Below are positions 34,821 to 43,632 of a stretch of 64,000 nt of DNA, in pieces. This DNA is from Sporolituus thermophilus DSM 23256. GTDB lineage: Bacteria > Bacillota > Negativicutes > Sporomusales > Thermosinaceae. The notes below the pieces were generated by a model that saw only the letters and a program-made list of their open reading frames with translations, did not search any database and had not been told where the DNA came from. The stretch lies in contig NZ_FNBU01000001.1 in the NCBI RefSeq assembly GCF_900102435.1, forward strand, positions 133,203-197,202. The letters run 5' to 3'. Positions within the stretch are counted from its first letter, which is position 1. Every line of letters starts with the position of its first letter. The position numbers and the translations under genes are program-made.

Positions 34821-35690
34821 TTACTGGATGGGGATTGTTTCCACCTTGGTACCGCGAATAAGCTGAATCCCCTTGCCACCATCATCCGGCTGCTGGCCGG
34901 CGGGTGGCGCCGGCCGGGCCGGCGTTGGCGCCGTTTCACCAGACTGTACGTTCTGTACCGGCGAGGTATGGGCGCCGACAATATCTTTCGGTGTTACCGC
35001 GTTAACAAGCGTAACTTGGGCGGAGGGCATGTAGGGACGCAAGGCCAGGCGCACCTTCCCCTTGTCTTCGGCCAATGCCAACTGGGCTACTTCGTCTGGC
35101 GTAACGGCGAGCGTCACCGTCGCCGTCTTGACGGCATCCTTTTTATCTTTGGCCCCGTCCGCCGCCCCTGCTTCCGCATCACGGTTGGCAGCCAGCACCA
35201 GGACGTTCTGGAGAATGATTTGGCTAACATTGTCGCCTACCGTATTCTGGTCGAAGGTGGCCACAACATCGACATAGTCACCGGGTTTGACAAAACCCGC
35301 CACCCCGGTCACTTCGGTGACGGCAATGGTGACCGCCCGTTTGTCCGGCGGGATGATGCCGGTAAACCCGGCCGACTTGCCTTGAATGACCAGCCGCCGT
35401 TCGGCGATTTGCTCGCCGGCCAGGATCCGGTCACGGGCAATGGCGCCCACAGCCGCTGTCAGCTCGTGGACTGCCCCGGGCTGGACATATTCGGCCGGAA
35501 CTTTCGTCTCACTAACCATTTCCGCCGTAATTTTGGTCTTAGGCGGAATGTCAACTTTCGCCACTACGACGGCTACCCCGTCCTTCGGCGCCTTCTGCGT
35601 CGCTTCCTGCAGATATTTATAGATAAGGCCCGCTGTTGCCAGACTAAGCACCAGGGCAATTACCAGCACTCCCTTAGCGGACAATTTCAT
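34821..35690 (-). CDS. cpaB: Flp pilus assembly protein CpaB/RcpC
   Basis: A 289-residue protein with one N-terminal membrane helix (about residues 5-25), a SAF domain (VVVAKVDIPPKTKITAEMV, about residues 43-61) and the RcpC/CpaB C-terminal domain, then a Pro-rich tail (PTPARPAPPAGQQP). It works with the secretin in the periplasm. It is the first gene of the tad transcript. Start at 35690 follows GGGAGGGG; the in-frame upstream ATG adds 24 residues outside the family. Confidence 0.92.
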   Translation of the reverse strand: MKLSAKGVLVIALVLSLATAGLIYKYLQEATQKAPKDGVAVVVAKVDIPPKTKITAEMVSETKVPAEYVQPGAVHELTAAVGAIARDRILAGEQIAERRLVIQGKSAGFTGIIPPDKRAVTIAVTEVTGVAGFVKPGDYVDVVATFDQNTVGDNVSQIILQNVLVLAANRDAEAGAADGAKDKKDAVKTATVTLAVTPDEVAQLALAEDKGKVRLALRPYMPSAQVTLVNAVTPKDIVGAHTSPVQNVQSGETAPTPARPAPPAGQQPDDGGKGIQLIRGTKVETIPIQ

Positions 35691-35760
35691 GCCTACCCCT
35701 CCCGGCCGTCTTCCTTTTGCCTGCCATGATAAAACCACCGTCCTTGCTATTTTCATTTTC

Positions 35761-35789
35761 ATTATAGCCGAAAGCTCCCAAAGCGCTCA
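35761..35789 (-). promoter_or_regulatory. Possible tad operon promoter (-10 only)
   Basis: TATAAT on the minus strand at 35761-35766, about 70 bp before cpaB. The -35 position (about 35784-35789) is poor, which suggests activator dependence. Confidence 0.4.
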
Positions 35790-35861
35790 TCGGACCGCCG
35801 CCTTAAACTATCCGCCGCGTCGGTCTCTATTTTATAGGACTGCGGACCTAACACCGGACGG

Positions 35862-36932
35862 TCAAAGCCACTTTTTCCGGCGGAAGTACACGACGAGCCA
35901 GCCCCCGACCAGCGCCATCAGGCCGAGCACCGCCGGATAGCCCCACCGCCACTTAAGTTCCGGCATGTATTCAAAGTTCATGCCGTAAACGCCGGCGATG
36001 AAGGTCAGCGGAATAAAGACGGTAGAAATGAGGGTGAGGAATTTCATGATTTCGCTCAGACGGTTATTTGTAATAGAAAGATAGATATCCAGCATGCCTG
36101 ACAGGATGTCGCGATAGGTTTCGATTGTTTCCAGCACCTGGACCGTATGGTCGTACACGTCGCGCATATAGACAAGGGTACTGTCCTGAAACAGCCCCGA
36201 ATCGCCGCGATCAATGGCGCCAATTACCTCCCGCAGCGGCCACAGGCTGCGGCGCAAATGCAGCAGCTCATTTTTCAGCTTATGAATATCCTCAAGCACC
36301 TTAGGGCCAGGTTCACGGTCAAGCGCTGCCTCCAGCGCCTCGATGCGTTCGTCCAGTTCTTCGAGCAGCACAAAATAATGGTCGACTACCGTATCAATCA
36401 AAGCATAAGCAAGATAGTCGGCGCCGGCCTTGCGGATGCGGCCTTTGCCGTTTTTGATACGCTCCCGCACCGGGCGAAAGCTGTCATCGTCACTTTCCTG
36501 AAAAGTAATTACATAGCCCTTGCCGAGAATGATGCTGACCTGCCCGACGCCAAAGGTCTCGCCGGCCGCAGCGCCCGCACCGCTTAGCACCACCGTTTTA
36601 AGCACGATAAACAGATACTGGTCATAGTCCTCGAGTTTGGAGCGATGGTCGGTATTTAGGATATCCTCCAGCACCAGCGGATGAATGGCAAACCGGCAAC
36701 CGATTTCCTCCACCACCGCCGCGCCGGCGCCGCGCACGTCAAGCCAGGTTACGGCCGGCTCCGGCTGTAGGGGAAAAAGGTCGCCCACGGCACTAAGCTC
36801 CCGTTCATTTACGCCGGTCTCGTCATAAGCGGTCATCCACAGCCGCGCCTGGGCCGAACGGTCATCGCCGCCGATAAGCGTCCCCGGCGGCAGCCCGACC
36901 CGGGCCGCCGCCTGTTTGCGTTTGCTTCTCAT
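35862..36932 (-). CDS. corA: CorA-family magnesium/cobalt transporter
   Basis: A 356-residue CorA-type channel. The large cytoplasmic N-terminal domain (about 1-290) is followed by two C-terminal helices with the selectivity motif GVYGMNF (about residues 314-320) and the usual basic end (FRRKKWL). Members move Mg2+, sometimes Co2+ or Ni2+. Length is typical. It is transcribed in the same direction as the flanking operons, but a terminator upstream (36991-37045) separates it from the ABC transporter. Confidence 0.92.
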   Translation of the reverse strand: MRSKRKQAAARVGLPPGTLIGGDDRSAQARLWMTAYDETGVNERELSAVGDLFPLQPEPAVTWLDVRGAGAAVVEEIGCRFAIHPLVLEDILNTDHRSKLEDYDQYLFIVLKTVVLSGAGAAAGETFGVGQVSIILGKGYVITFQESDDDSFRPVRERIKNGKGRIRKAGADYLAYALIDTVVDHYFVLLEELDERIEALEAALDREPGPKVLEDIHKLKNELLHLRRSLWPLREVIGAIDRGDSGLFQDSTLVYMRDVYDHTVQVLETIETYRDILSGMLDIYLSITNNRLSEIMKFLTLISTVFIPLTFIAGVYGMNFEYMPELKWRWGYPAVLGLMALVGGWLVVYFRRKKWL

Positions 36933-36990
36933 GTGCTCCCCTCCTCTTCACCGCTATCAAGAAGTATTGCTAATCCTGGCGAATATTAGC

Positions 36991-37045
36991 AAAAACAGGA
37001 CTGCTGACAAAGCCCGTTGGCTAGGGTTGTCGGACAGTCCTGTTT
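36991..37045 (-). terminator. Terminator of the sugar ABC operon
   Basis: AAACAGGACTG and CAGTCCTGTTT form an 11-bp perfect stem around a 30-nt loop; on the minus strand it runs into TTTTTG. Confidence 0.85.
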
Positions 37046-37077
37046 GGCCATGTTATCTCTACATTATTATATGGTCG

Positions 37078-38157
37078 CTAAATAATCGTAATGCCGCTGT
37101 CGTGGTCGAAAAGATGAATTTTGCCGAGGTCAAACTCAAACGCGACGGCCTCACCAGGCACCGGTTTAAAGTCAGGTTTGACCCGCACCACCATGCCCTG
37201 ACTGCCTACCCGCACATTCAGGTAGTTCTCCGAGCCCATCGGTTCAACCACTTCCACCGTTGCCTGGGCATGGCCGCTGCCGGTCGCCGGCCGCATATGC
37301 TCCGGCCGCACGCCAAGCGTAACTTCCCTGCCCACAACGCCGGCCAGTTTGTCGGCCATCGCCGCCGGCAAGGCTACTTGCAGGCCCTGGGCGATCAGTT
37401 TTAAGCCGTCGGCGCGTTCGAGCCGGCAGGTCAAAAAGTTCATGGGCGGTGTGCCGATGAAGCCGGCGACGAACTTGTTCGCCGGACTGTCGTAAATAGT
37501 CTGCGGGTCGGCGATCTGCTGGATTACGCCGTCCCGCATAACCACAATGCGGTCGGCCATCGTCATAGCCTCGACCTGGTCGTGCGTAACATAGATGGTG
37601 GTAGTTTTCAGCCGGTTGTGCAGTTTGGCGATCTCGGTCCGCATCTGGACGCGCAGCTTGGCATCCAGGTTGGACAGCGGCTCGTCCATGAGGAAGACGG
37701 CGGGCTCGCGCACAATCGCTCGTCCAAGGGCAACGCGCTGCCGCTGGCCCCCTGACAGTTCGCGTGGCTTGCGGTGCAAATACTGACCGATGCTAAGGAT
37801 TTCCGCCGCCTCCTTGACCCGCCGGTCGATTTCCGCTTTCGGCACATTGCGCAGTTTGAGGGCAAAGGCCATGTTCTCATACACGTTCATGTGGGGATAC
37901 AGGGCGTAATTCTGGAACACCATGGCGATGTTGCGGTCACGGGGCTCCTTGTCGTTGACCAGCACGCCACCGATATAGATATTGCCTGACGTCTGCTGCT
38001 CAAGGCCGGCTACCATACGCAGCGTCGTTGACTTGCCACAGCCCGAGGGACCGACGATGACGATAAATTCGTTATCGGCAATATCGATGTTAAAATCGTG
38101 AACGGCGTAGATCTCGCCGAACTTTTTTACGACATGTTCACAAACTACTCTTCCCAT
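37078..38157 (-). CDS. Sugar ABC transporter ATP-binding protein (MalK/UgpC family)
   Basis: A 359-residue ATPase. Walker A GPSGCGKSTT (about residues 36-45), signature LSGGQRQRVALGRA, Walker B VFLMDEPLSNLDAK and switch His (VTHDQ) are intact. The C-terminal TOBE domain (about 240-359) is the type found in MalK/MsmK/UgpC, which can serve several carbohydrate importers. It is the last gene of a four-gene operon with two permeases and a binding protein. Confidence 0.93.
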   Translation of the reverse strand: MGRVVCEHVVKKFGEIYAVHDFNIDIADNEFIVIVGPSGCGKSTTLRMVAGLEQQTSGNIYIGGVLVNDKEPRDRNIAMVFQNYALYPHMNVYENMAFALKLRNVPKAEIDRRVKEAAEILSIGQYLHRKPRELSGGQRQRVALGRAIVREPAVFLMDEPLSNLDAKLRVQMRTEIAKLHNRLKTTTIYVTHDQVEAMTMADRIVVMRDGVIQQIADPQTIYDSPANKFVAGFIGTPPMNFLTCRLERADGLKLIAQGLQVALPAAMADKLAGVVGREVTLGVRPEHMRPATGSGHAQATVEVVEPMGSENYLNVRVGSQGMVVRVKPDFKPVPGEAVAFEFDLGKIHLFDHDSGITII

Positions 38158-38180
38158 TATTTTACTCCTTCTTTTGGCAA

Positions 38181-38999
38181 TTAACCTTTAACAGCGCCCA
38201 TGGTCAGACCTTTGATAACATAGCGCTGGAAAATCATCGTGAGAATGATGGCCGGGGTGATAATAACCACGGCGGCCGCCATGACCGGCCCCCAGCTGAC
38301 TTCGGCATAGGAGACGAAGTTGTAGATCGCGATCGGCAGCGGTTTGGTCCGGTCAGCGCTCAGTACCAGGGAAAACATGAAATTATTCCAGGAAAAAATG
38401 AAAGACAGCGTACTGGCCGTCAGGACGCCCGGTCCCGATAGGGGCAGCACTATGCGGAAAAAGGCGTTCTGCAGCGTGCAGCCGTCGACGCGGGCCGCTT
38501 CCTCCAATTCGCGCGGCAGGCCGTCGAAATAGTTTACCATAATCCAGACGATCAGCGGCAGCCCTACCAGCATGTGGCTGGCGATGACGGCCGTATAGGT
38601 GTCCACCATGCGCAGTTTGGAAAATAGCATGAACCAGGGGATAAGGTAGGAAATGCCGGGCATCAGGCGGGCAACGAGGATGACGATCCCCAGGGTGCGC
38701 TGCTTATAGCGGGAAATGGTGTAGGCCGCAGGCAGGCCGATTATCAGCGATAACAACGTTGAGCCCACAGCGATGACGGCGCTGTTAAACAGATAGCGGC
38801 CGAACTGCTGCTCGACAAAGACACGTTGATAGTTTTCAAGCGTCGGGGTAAACAGCCATACCGGGGGCATGGACACGATCTGGGCCTGCGTTTTAAACGA
38901 GGCGGAAACGATCCAAAAGAGCGGGAAAAAGAACGGTACCACCACCAGCAGTACCAGGAGATACCATAACAGCTTATGCACCAATTTGTTTGTTCCCAT
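38181..38999 (-). CDS. Carbohydrate ABC transporter permease (MalG/UgpE type)
   Basis: A 272-residue permease with six predicted helices. The EAA loop is EAARVDGCTLQNAFFRIVLPLSGPG (in two halves around residues 175-200), the contact with the ATPase. The N terminus (LLWYLLVLLVVVPFFFPLFWIVSASFK) and the C-terminal KGLTMGAVKG are typical of MalG-like subunits. It follows the other permease by 33 bp. Confidence 0.93.
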   Translation of the reverse strand: MGTNKLVHKLLWYLLVLLVVVPFFFPLFWIVSASFKTQAQIVSMPPVWLFTPTLENYQRVFVEQQFGRYLFNSAVIAVGSTLLSLIIGLPAAYTISRYKQRTLGIVILVARLMPGISYLIPWFMLFSKLRMVDTYTAVIASHMLVGLPLIVWIMVNYFDGLPRELEEAARVDGCTLQNAFFRIVLPLSGPGVLTASTLSFIFSWNNFMFSLVLSADRTKPLPIAIYNFVSYAEVSWGPVMAAAVVIITPAIILTMIFQRYVIKGLTMGAVKG

Positions 39000-39032
39000 T
39001 GTCTCACTCCTAGTATCCAGGACTGTTGCCGT

Positions 39033-39905
39033 CTATTGCTCCCATGACTTGCGGAACCACAGGGTAAGAATGCTGAAACCGAGCACAAGGGCGAGCAGGG
39101 CAACCAGCACCGACGAGGCGGCGCCAAACCGGAAGTAGCCGAAGCCCAGGTTATAAGCGTAGATGTTAAGCGTTTCCGAAGCAAAGCCGGGACCGCCGGC
39201 CGTCATGGTATAGATGATGTCGAACGTTTTAAAGGCGTCAATGCTCCGCAGCACCACCGCGACCAGAATGGTCGGGGTAAGGAGCGGCAGCGTCACATAG
39301 CGGAAGACCTGAAACGGCGTGGCTCCGTCCACGAGCGCGGCTTCATAAGGATCGTTCGGCAGTGCGGCCAGGCCGGCCAGGACGATCAGCGCCACCATCG
39401 GCGTCCATTCCCAAATGTCGACGAGCGCCAGGGACGGAATAACCGCCGTCGGCGATGCCAACCACTTGGAGGGCGGCAGGCCAAGCAGCTTAAGGGCATA
39501 GTTGCCAAGGCCGATGGTCGGCTCATAAAAGAGCGTCCAGGCTAAGCCGATGGCTACCGGCGTTGCCACCATGGGCAAAAGTAGTAGGGTTTTGACCAAA
39601 TTTTTTCCGACAAACTCGCGGTTAAGAATCAGCGCGATGGCTACACCCAGGACGGTTTCCACGCCAACGGCCAGAGCGGTGAAGTAGACCGTCAGCTTAA
39701 TCGCATTAAAAAAGCGGGGGTCTTTAAGCATTTCCGCATAGTTTTTCAGACCAACGAAATTGCCTTGCCCGCCTTGCGCCATCGAGAGGTCGGTAAGACT
39801 GATCCAGATGGTGTAAACAACCGGGAAGGCCATCATTAATACAATAAAAATGAGTGCTGGCAGCGGAAAAAGCCAACGGATATTGCGTTCAATAAAGTCG
39901 TTCAA
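39033..39905 (-). CDS. Carbohydrate ABC transporter permease (MalF/UgpA type)
   Basis: A 290-residue permease with six helices. The EAA motif (EAALVDGATPFQVFRYVTLPLL, about residues 189-210) is intact. It lacks the large periplasmic loop of E. coli MalF, as is usual in this subfamily. It is separated from the binding-protein gene by 85 bp containing a 14-bp perfect hairpin that may set the expression ratio. Confidence 0.93.
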   Translation of the reverse strand: MNDFIERNIRWLFPLPALIFIVLMMAFPVVYTIWISLTDLSMAQGGQGNFVGLKNYAEMLKDPRFFNAIKLTVYFTALAVGVETVLGVAIALILNREFVGKNLVKTLLLLPMVATPVAIGLAWTLFYEPTIGLGNYALKLLGLPPSKWLASPTAVIPSLALVDIWEWTPMVALIVLAGLAALPNDPYEAALVDGATPFQVFRYVTLPLLTPTILVAVVLRSIDAFKTFDIIYTMTAGGPGFASETLNIYAYNLGFGYFRFGAASSVLVALLALVLGFSILTLWFRKSWEQ

Positions 39906-39945
39906 ACCGAAGTCCTCCTAACGGGGCAAGCCATTTATTTTACAG

Positions 39946-39975
39946 CGTAGGTGCGGCCCTCGGGCCGCACCTACG
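39946..39975. other. Intercistronic hairpin between binding-protein and permease genes
   Basis: CGTAGGTGCGGCCC and its exact complement separated by two bases: a 14-bp stem. There is no T-run on the minus strand, so mRNA stabilisation or partial termination is more likely than full termination. Confidence 0.85.
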
Positions 39976-39990
39976 GAAAGGGTACCGCGC

Positions 39991-41325
39991 TTATTTATTT
40001 TCGCCGGCTTTTTGCAGCAGGGCATCGACTTTCGCCGCTGCCTCCTTGGCTGCGGCGGCAATGTCGCCGGCACCGCCGGTCTCGATGGCTTTGACAATGA
40101 CGTCGCCGATCGCGTCGCGGGCTTCGCCGACAGCCGTCATCAGCGGGCGGTCATACGGTACGGCGACAGGCGAGGTTTTCTTGGCGATGTCGGCCAGGCC
40201 GGGATGGAGCTTGGCAAGTACTTCCTGATCATTCCAGATGGAAGCACGGGAAGTTGTGTTGCCGGCCAGTTGGGCCTTCTTCATGACTTCAGGGCTGGAC
40301 AGCCACTTAACAAATTCCCAGGCCGCGTCCTTGTTCTTGGACTGGGCGGAAATAGCAACGGCCCATGGTACTACGTTGTAAGGCTTAAAGCCAGCCGGGC
40401 CGGCCGGGAAGGGCGCCAGGCCAACTTTATCGGCAACTTTGGACTTGTTGGGGTCTAACAGGCCGGACAGCAGCGTGCTGGCATCGGTCCACATGGCCAC
40501 CTTGCCGCTGGCAAACAGGGCTTGGGCCTGGGGCCAGGACATATTGGTCACGCCGGGCGGGCCATAGTCATGGAGAATGCGGCCATAGTACTGCAGGGCC
40601 TTAACGGCTTCCGGCGAATCGATGACCGCCTTGCCGTTTTTGATAAAGTCGCCGCCATATTCGTACAGGTAGCTGGAGAACTGGGTAACGGCGGCGCCAC
40701 GCTGACCGCGGGACACGATGCCGTACATTTCGGCCGATGGGTTATGCAGCTTCTTGGCGGCCGCTTCGAGTTCCTCGAGAGTGGTCGGCGGTTTCAGGCC
40801 AGCCTGCTCAAAGAGGTCTTTGCGGTAGAAGAGCATTTCCCACTCGGTAACAAGCGGGATGGCATTAATATTATTGTTGAACGTCACGGCGTCAACGGTG
40901 GATTTGGGGAAGTCGCCCCAATTCCAGCTAGCCGGCGTCTTATTGGCATCGTTTATGTAGCTGTTAAGGGGTTGATACCAGTTATTCTTGCTAAACAGGC
41001 GGCCCTCTTGGAGCGGACGGGTCATGAAGACGTCCACCGTCGATGAGCCGGAAGTCAGCTCAACCGTAAGCTTCTGGGTAAGCTGGTCTTCAAAGTAGCT
41101 TTCCATATTGACCTTGATGCCGGTCTGCTTCTCAAACTCGGGAATTAGCGATTTAATAGCCTCGGGATACGGATGGTTGGACGCGAGGAAGCGGATCGTC
41201 ACACCGGCGAACTTTTGTCCGCCCTGCCCTTGTTTGGGCTGGTTGCCGCCACCGCAGCCGGCCGCCGTCACCAAAAAGACCAGAACCAGCGCCAGCAGCA
41301 GCCATTTGTTACGGAACCGTTTCAA
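39991..41325 (-). CDS. Sugar-binding lipoprotein (ABC family 1)
   Basis: A 444-residue extracellular solute-binding protein. The signal peptide ends in a lipobox (TAAGC, lipidated Cys at about residue 24). The body has the family 1 pattern: IRFLASNHPYPEAIKSLIP near the start, WEMLFYRKDLFEQAGLKPP (about 165-183), and a C-terminal region with FVKWLSSPEVMKKAQ. Substrate cannot be read from sequence; a sugar or polyol is likely. AAGGAGGGG precedes the ATG. Confidence 0.93.
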   Translation of the reverse strand: MKRFRNKWLLLALVLVFLVTAAGCGGGNQPKQGQGGQKFAGVTIRFLASNHPYPEAIKSLIPEFEKQTGIKVNMESYFEDQLTQKLTVELTSGSSTVDVFMTRPLQEGRLFSKNNWYQPLNSYINDANKTPASWNWGDFPKSTVDAVTFNNNINAIPLVTEWEMLFYRKDLFEQAGLKPPTTLEELEAAAKKLHNPSAEMYGIVSRGQRGAAVTQFSSYLYEYGGDFIKNGKAVIDSPEAVKALQYYGRILHDYGPPGVTNMSWPQAQALFASGKVAMWTDASTLLSGLLDPNKSKVADKVGLAPFPAGPAGFKPYNVVPWAVAISAQSKNKDAAWEFVKWLSSPEVMKKAQLAGNTTSRASIWNDQEVLAKLHPGLADIAKKTSPVAVPYDRPLMTAVGEARDAIGDVIVKAIETGGAGDIAAAAKEAAAKVDALLQKAGENK

Positions 41326-41558
41326 TGTTAACCCCTCCTTAGTATTAATTATTTAAAAGACTTAATTAAGTTAACCTACACCTCCAATTTTTAAGATATA
41401 GAGTACCGTTATGGGTTATTCGCGTTATTCTATTATTTTCCTTCAGCCTGTCAGCGTAAAATTTGGCTGCAAATATGTTACTTTTTACACTTGGGGGGCA
41501 GGCTTGACTTATTTAAAAAATTGACTTATTTAGGATAACACGCCACTTTCCCACAAAA
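41326..41558. other. Upstream region of the sugar ABC operon
   Basis: An AT-rich region with no gene. TTGACTTATTTA occurs twice (41504-41515 and 41521-41532), 17 bp apart; this could be a direct-repeat operator for a regulator of the transporter, or a fortuitous plus-strand promoter. A second ribosome-site-like TTGGAGGTG lies near 41388 without a start codon. Confidence 0.4.
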
Positions 41559-41592
41559 AATAGGCATAAAACCTTACGGTCTCATGCCTATT
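41559..41592 (-). terminator. Terminator of gnd
   Basis: AATAGGCAT (41559-41567) pairs with ATGCCTATT (41584-41592); the minus strand continues into TTTTTTG. Confidence 0.8.
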
Positions 41593-41613
41593 CTTTCCGC
41601 GCGTGCTGCGCAA

Positions 41614-43032
41614 CTATTTGCTTTCAAGCCATTCCGTGTGGAAAACGCCGGGCCTGTCGGTGCGCTCATAAGTGTGGGCGCCGAAATAGTCACGCTGGGC
41701 TTGGATGAGGTTGGCCGGCAGCACGGCGCGGCGATAGCTGTCATAGTAGTCGAGGGAGGCGCTGAAGGCCGGCGTGGGGATGCCCAGCTCCTTGCAGGTT
41801 TTGACCACCAGCCGCCAGTTGGCCTGCGCTTTGTCGAGAACCGACCGGAAAAAGGGATCGATGAGCAGATTGGGAAGCTGCGGGTCGCGCTGGTACGCCT
41901 CCTTGATCCGGTCCAGGAACCGGGCCCGGATAATGCATCCGCCCCGCCATAACAGGGCCACTTCGCCAAAATCCAAATCCCACTGATATTCGGCGCTGGC
42001 CGCCTTGAGAAGGGCAAAACCCTGGGCATAGGAACAGATTTTGGAGGCGTACAGCGCGTCATGAATGGCCTGGATAAATTCGTACCGGTCGCCGGTATAA
42101 CGGCCGTCCGGCCCGGTAAGAACCTTGGCGGCCGCCACCCGCTCGTCTTTATACGCTGACATGCAGCGAGCAAAAACGGCCTCGGTGATAGTCGGGGTGG
42201 GTACACCGAGATCGAGGGCGCTCTGTGACGTCCATTTACCGGTTCCCTTCTGCCCGGCCTTATCGAGAATGACTTCCACCAGCGGCAGGCCGGTAGCATC
42301 GTCATATTTTGTGAAAATATCACGGGTAATTTCAATCAGGTAGGAATCAAGGTCACCCTCGTTCCACTTGGCAAAAACACGGTGCAGCTCGTCGGCCGAC
42401 AGGCCGAGGGCGTTCTTCATAATATAATAGGCCTCGCTGATAAGCTGCATATCGCCATATTCGATGCCGTTGTGCACCATCTTGACATAGTGACCGGCGC
42501 CGTCAGGGCCGACATACGCACAACATGGCCCGTCGGCCACCTGGGCCGCGATGCGGGTAAAGATCGGGGCTACTTCCTGGTACGCGTCCCGGTCGCCGCC
42601 CGGCATCAGGCTGGGCCCTTTCAGCGCCCCTTCTTCGCCGCCGGATACCCCCATGCCGATAAAGCGGATGCCCTTGACGGCTAGTTCGCGCCAGCGGCGC
42701 CGCGTATCTTCAAAGTAGGAGTTGCCGCCGTCAATGATAATATCGCCCGGCTCTAGATAAGGCAGCAGTTCACCGATCATATCATCCACCGGCTTGCCGG
42801 CTTTGACCATGAGCATGACTTTCCGCGGGCGCTTGAGCATGGCGACCAGCTCGGCCACCGAATGGGCGCCGCCAATGGCGAGGCCTTTGCCGCGACCGGC
42901 CACAAAATCGTCCACTTTGCTGACCGTCCGGTTATACACAGCTACGGCAAAGCCTTTGCCAGCCATATTAAGGACCAGATTTTCCCCCATAACGGCCAAG
43001 CCGATAAGGCCAATATCATACTGTTTTTCCAT
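41614..43032 (-). CDS. gnd: 6-phosphogluconate dehydrogenase, decarboxylating
   Basis: A 472-residue enzyme of the oxidative pentose phosphate pathway (6-phosphogluconate to ribulose 5-phosphate). The N-terminal Rossmann segment is IGLIGLAVMGENLVLNMA, the substrate and catalytic region includes GVSGGEEGALKGPSLMPGG (about residues 128-146) and KMVHNGIEYGDMQ (Lys about 184), and the C-terminal helical domain contains KAGQKGTGKWT. Length is that of the long dimeric class. It is a single-gene unit; no zwf is nearby. Confidence 0.96.
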   Translation of the reverse strand: MEKQYDIGLIGLAVMGENLVLNMAGKGFAVAVYNRTVSKVDDFVAGRGKGLAIGGAHSVAELVAMLKRPRKVMLMVKAGKPVDDMIGELLPYLEPGDIIIDGGNSYFEDTRRRWRELAVKGIRFIGMGVSGGEEGALKGPSLMPGGDRDAYQEVAPIFTRIAAQVADGPCCAYVGPDGAGHYVKMVHNGIEYGDMQLISEAYYIMKNALGLSADELHRVFAKWNEGDLDSYLIEITRDIFTKYDDATGLPLVEVILDKAGQKGTGKWTSQSALDLGVPTPTITEAVFARCMSAYKDERVAAAKVLTGPDGRYTGDRYEFIQAIHDALYASKICSYAQGFALLKAASAEYQWDLDFGEVALLWRGGCIIRARFLDRIKEAYQRDPQLPNLLIDPFFRSVLDKAQANWRLVVKTCKELGIPTPAFSASLDYYDSYRRAVLPANLIQAQRDYFGAHTYERTDRPGVFHTEWLESK

Positions 43033-43134
43033 TAATTACCCTCCAGCGCAAAATTCTCCACGGCTCACAAATTCGCTTAATGGCTAGTATTTCCCTTTTG
43101 CAGAAAAGAAAAATAAGACGTTCGCGGTTCTCTC

Positions 43135-43193
43135 CCCCTGTCCCCTGTCCCCTTTCCCCTCTCCACTTTCCACTCGTCCACTTTCCGATTTTC
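43135..43193. repeat. ACTTTCC/CCCCTNTCC tract
   Basis: Pyrimidine-rich degenerate repeats (CCCCTGTCCCCTGTCCCC, then TCCACTTTCCACTCGTCCAC) between gnd and the thi promoter, related to tracts at 18729 and 29812. No coding potential is seen. Confidence 0.6.
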
Positions 43194-43201
43194 AATTTGT
43201 T

Positions 43202-43230
43202 TTGACAATTCGCCGTTTTAGGTATAAAAT
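43202..43230 (+). promoter_or_regulatory. thi operon promoter
   Basis: TTGACA (43202-43207), 17 bp and TAAAAT (43225-43230), about 45 bp upstream of the TPP aptamer. Confidence 0.8.
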
Positions 43231-43277
43231 GGTAGCAGGAATTAATTGGCAGCAGCTGCAATAAAATGAATAGTGTA

Positions 43278-43364
43278 ACGAGGGAGCTCATGTTATGGGC
43301 TGAGAGTGGGCTAGCGAGCACCAGACCTCTTGACCTGATCGGGGTAATGCCCGCGTAGGAAGGT
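43278..43364 (+). promoter_or_regulatory. TPP riboswitch
   Basis: The conserved blocks GGGCTGAGAG (43298-43307) and ACCTGATCGGGGTAATGCC with CGCGTAGGAA after it (about 43333-43361) are hallmarks of the thiamine pyrophosphate aptamer. A terminator follows at once, so thiamine should switch the thi genes off by premature termination. Confidence 0.97.
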
Positions 43365-43371
43365 ATTTTAA

Positions 43372-43404
43372 GCGCACCTAACCTAACCGGGTGCGCTTTT
43401 TATA
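43372..43404 (+). terminator. Riboswitch expression-platform terminator
   Basis: GCGCACC and GGGTGCGC form a stem followed by TTTTTAT, between the TPP aptamer and thiS. Confidence 0.9.
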
Positions 43405-43427
43405 TTTAGAATAAGGGGGGAAACGGT

Positions 43428-43628
43428 TTGAAAGTCCTGATAAACGGCAACCCGGTCGAATTACCGGAAGGCATGACGCTGGCCGGGCTGGTGGCCCGCA
43501 AGGCGCTAAATCCGGCAACTATTATTACCGAACTTAATTTGGCCATTATCCCCAGAGACCGCTGGCCAGCAACCGTATTAAAAGAAAATGACCGCTTGGA
43601 AATCGTCACCTTTGTAGGGGGAGGCTAA
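43428..43628 (+). CDS. thiS: Sulfur carrier protein ThiS
   Basis: A 66-residue ubiquitin-like protein ending in the required Gly-Gly (TFVGGG). Its C terminus is adenylated by ThiF and converted to a thiocarboxylate, which supplies sulfur for the thiazole ring. The start is TTG at 43428, preceded by AAGGGGGG. It is the first gene of the thiSGHFE operon, 5 bp before thiG. Confidence 0.94.
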   Translation: MKVLINGNPVELPEGMTLAGLVARKALNPATIITELNLAIIPRDRWPATVLKENDRLEIVTFVGGG

Positions 43629-43632
43629 ACCA

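Noticed and set aside
43016-43321. Minus-strand frame upstream of gnd
   Set aside because: It runs through the pyrimidine tract, the thi promoter and the TPP aptamer; gnd has its own start at 43032.
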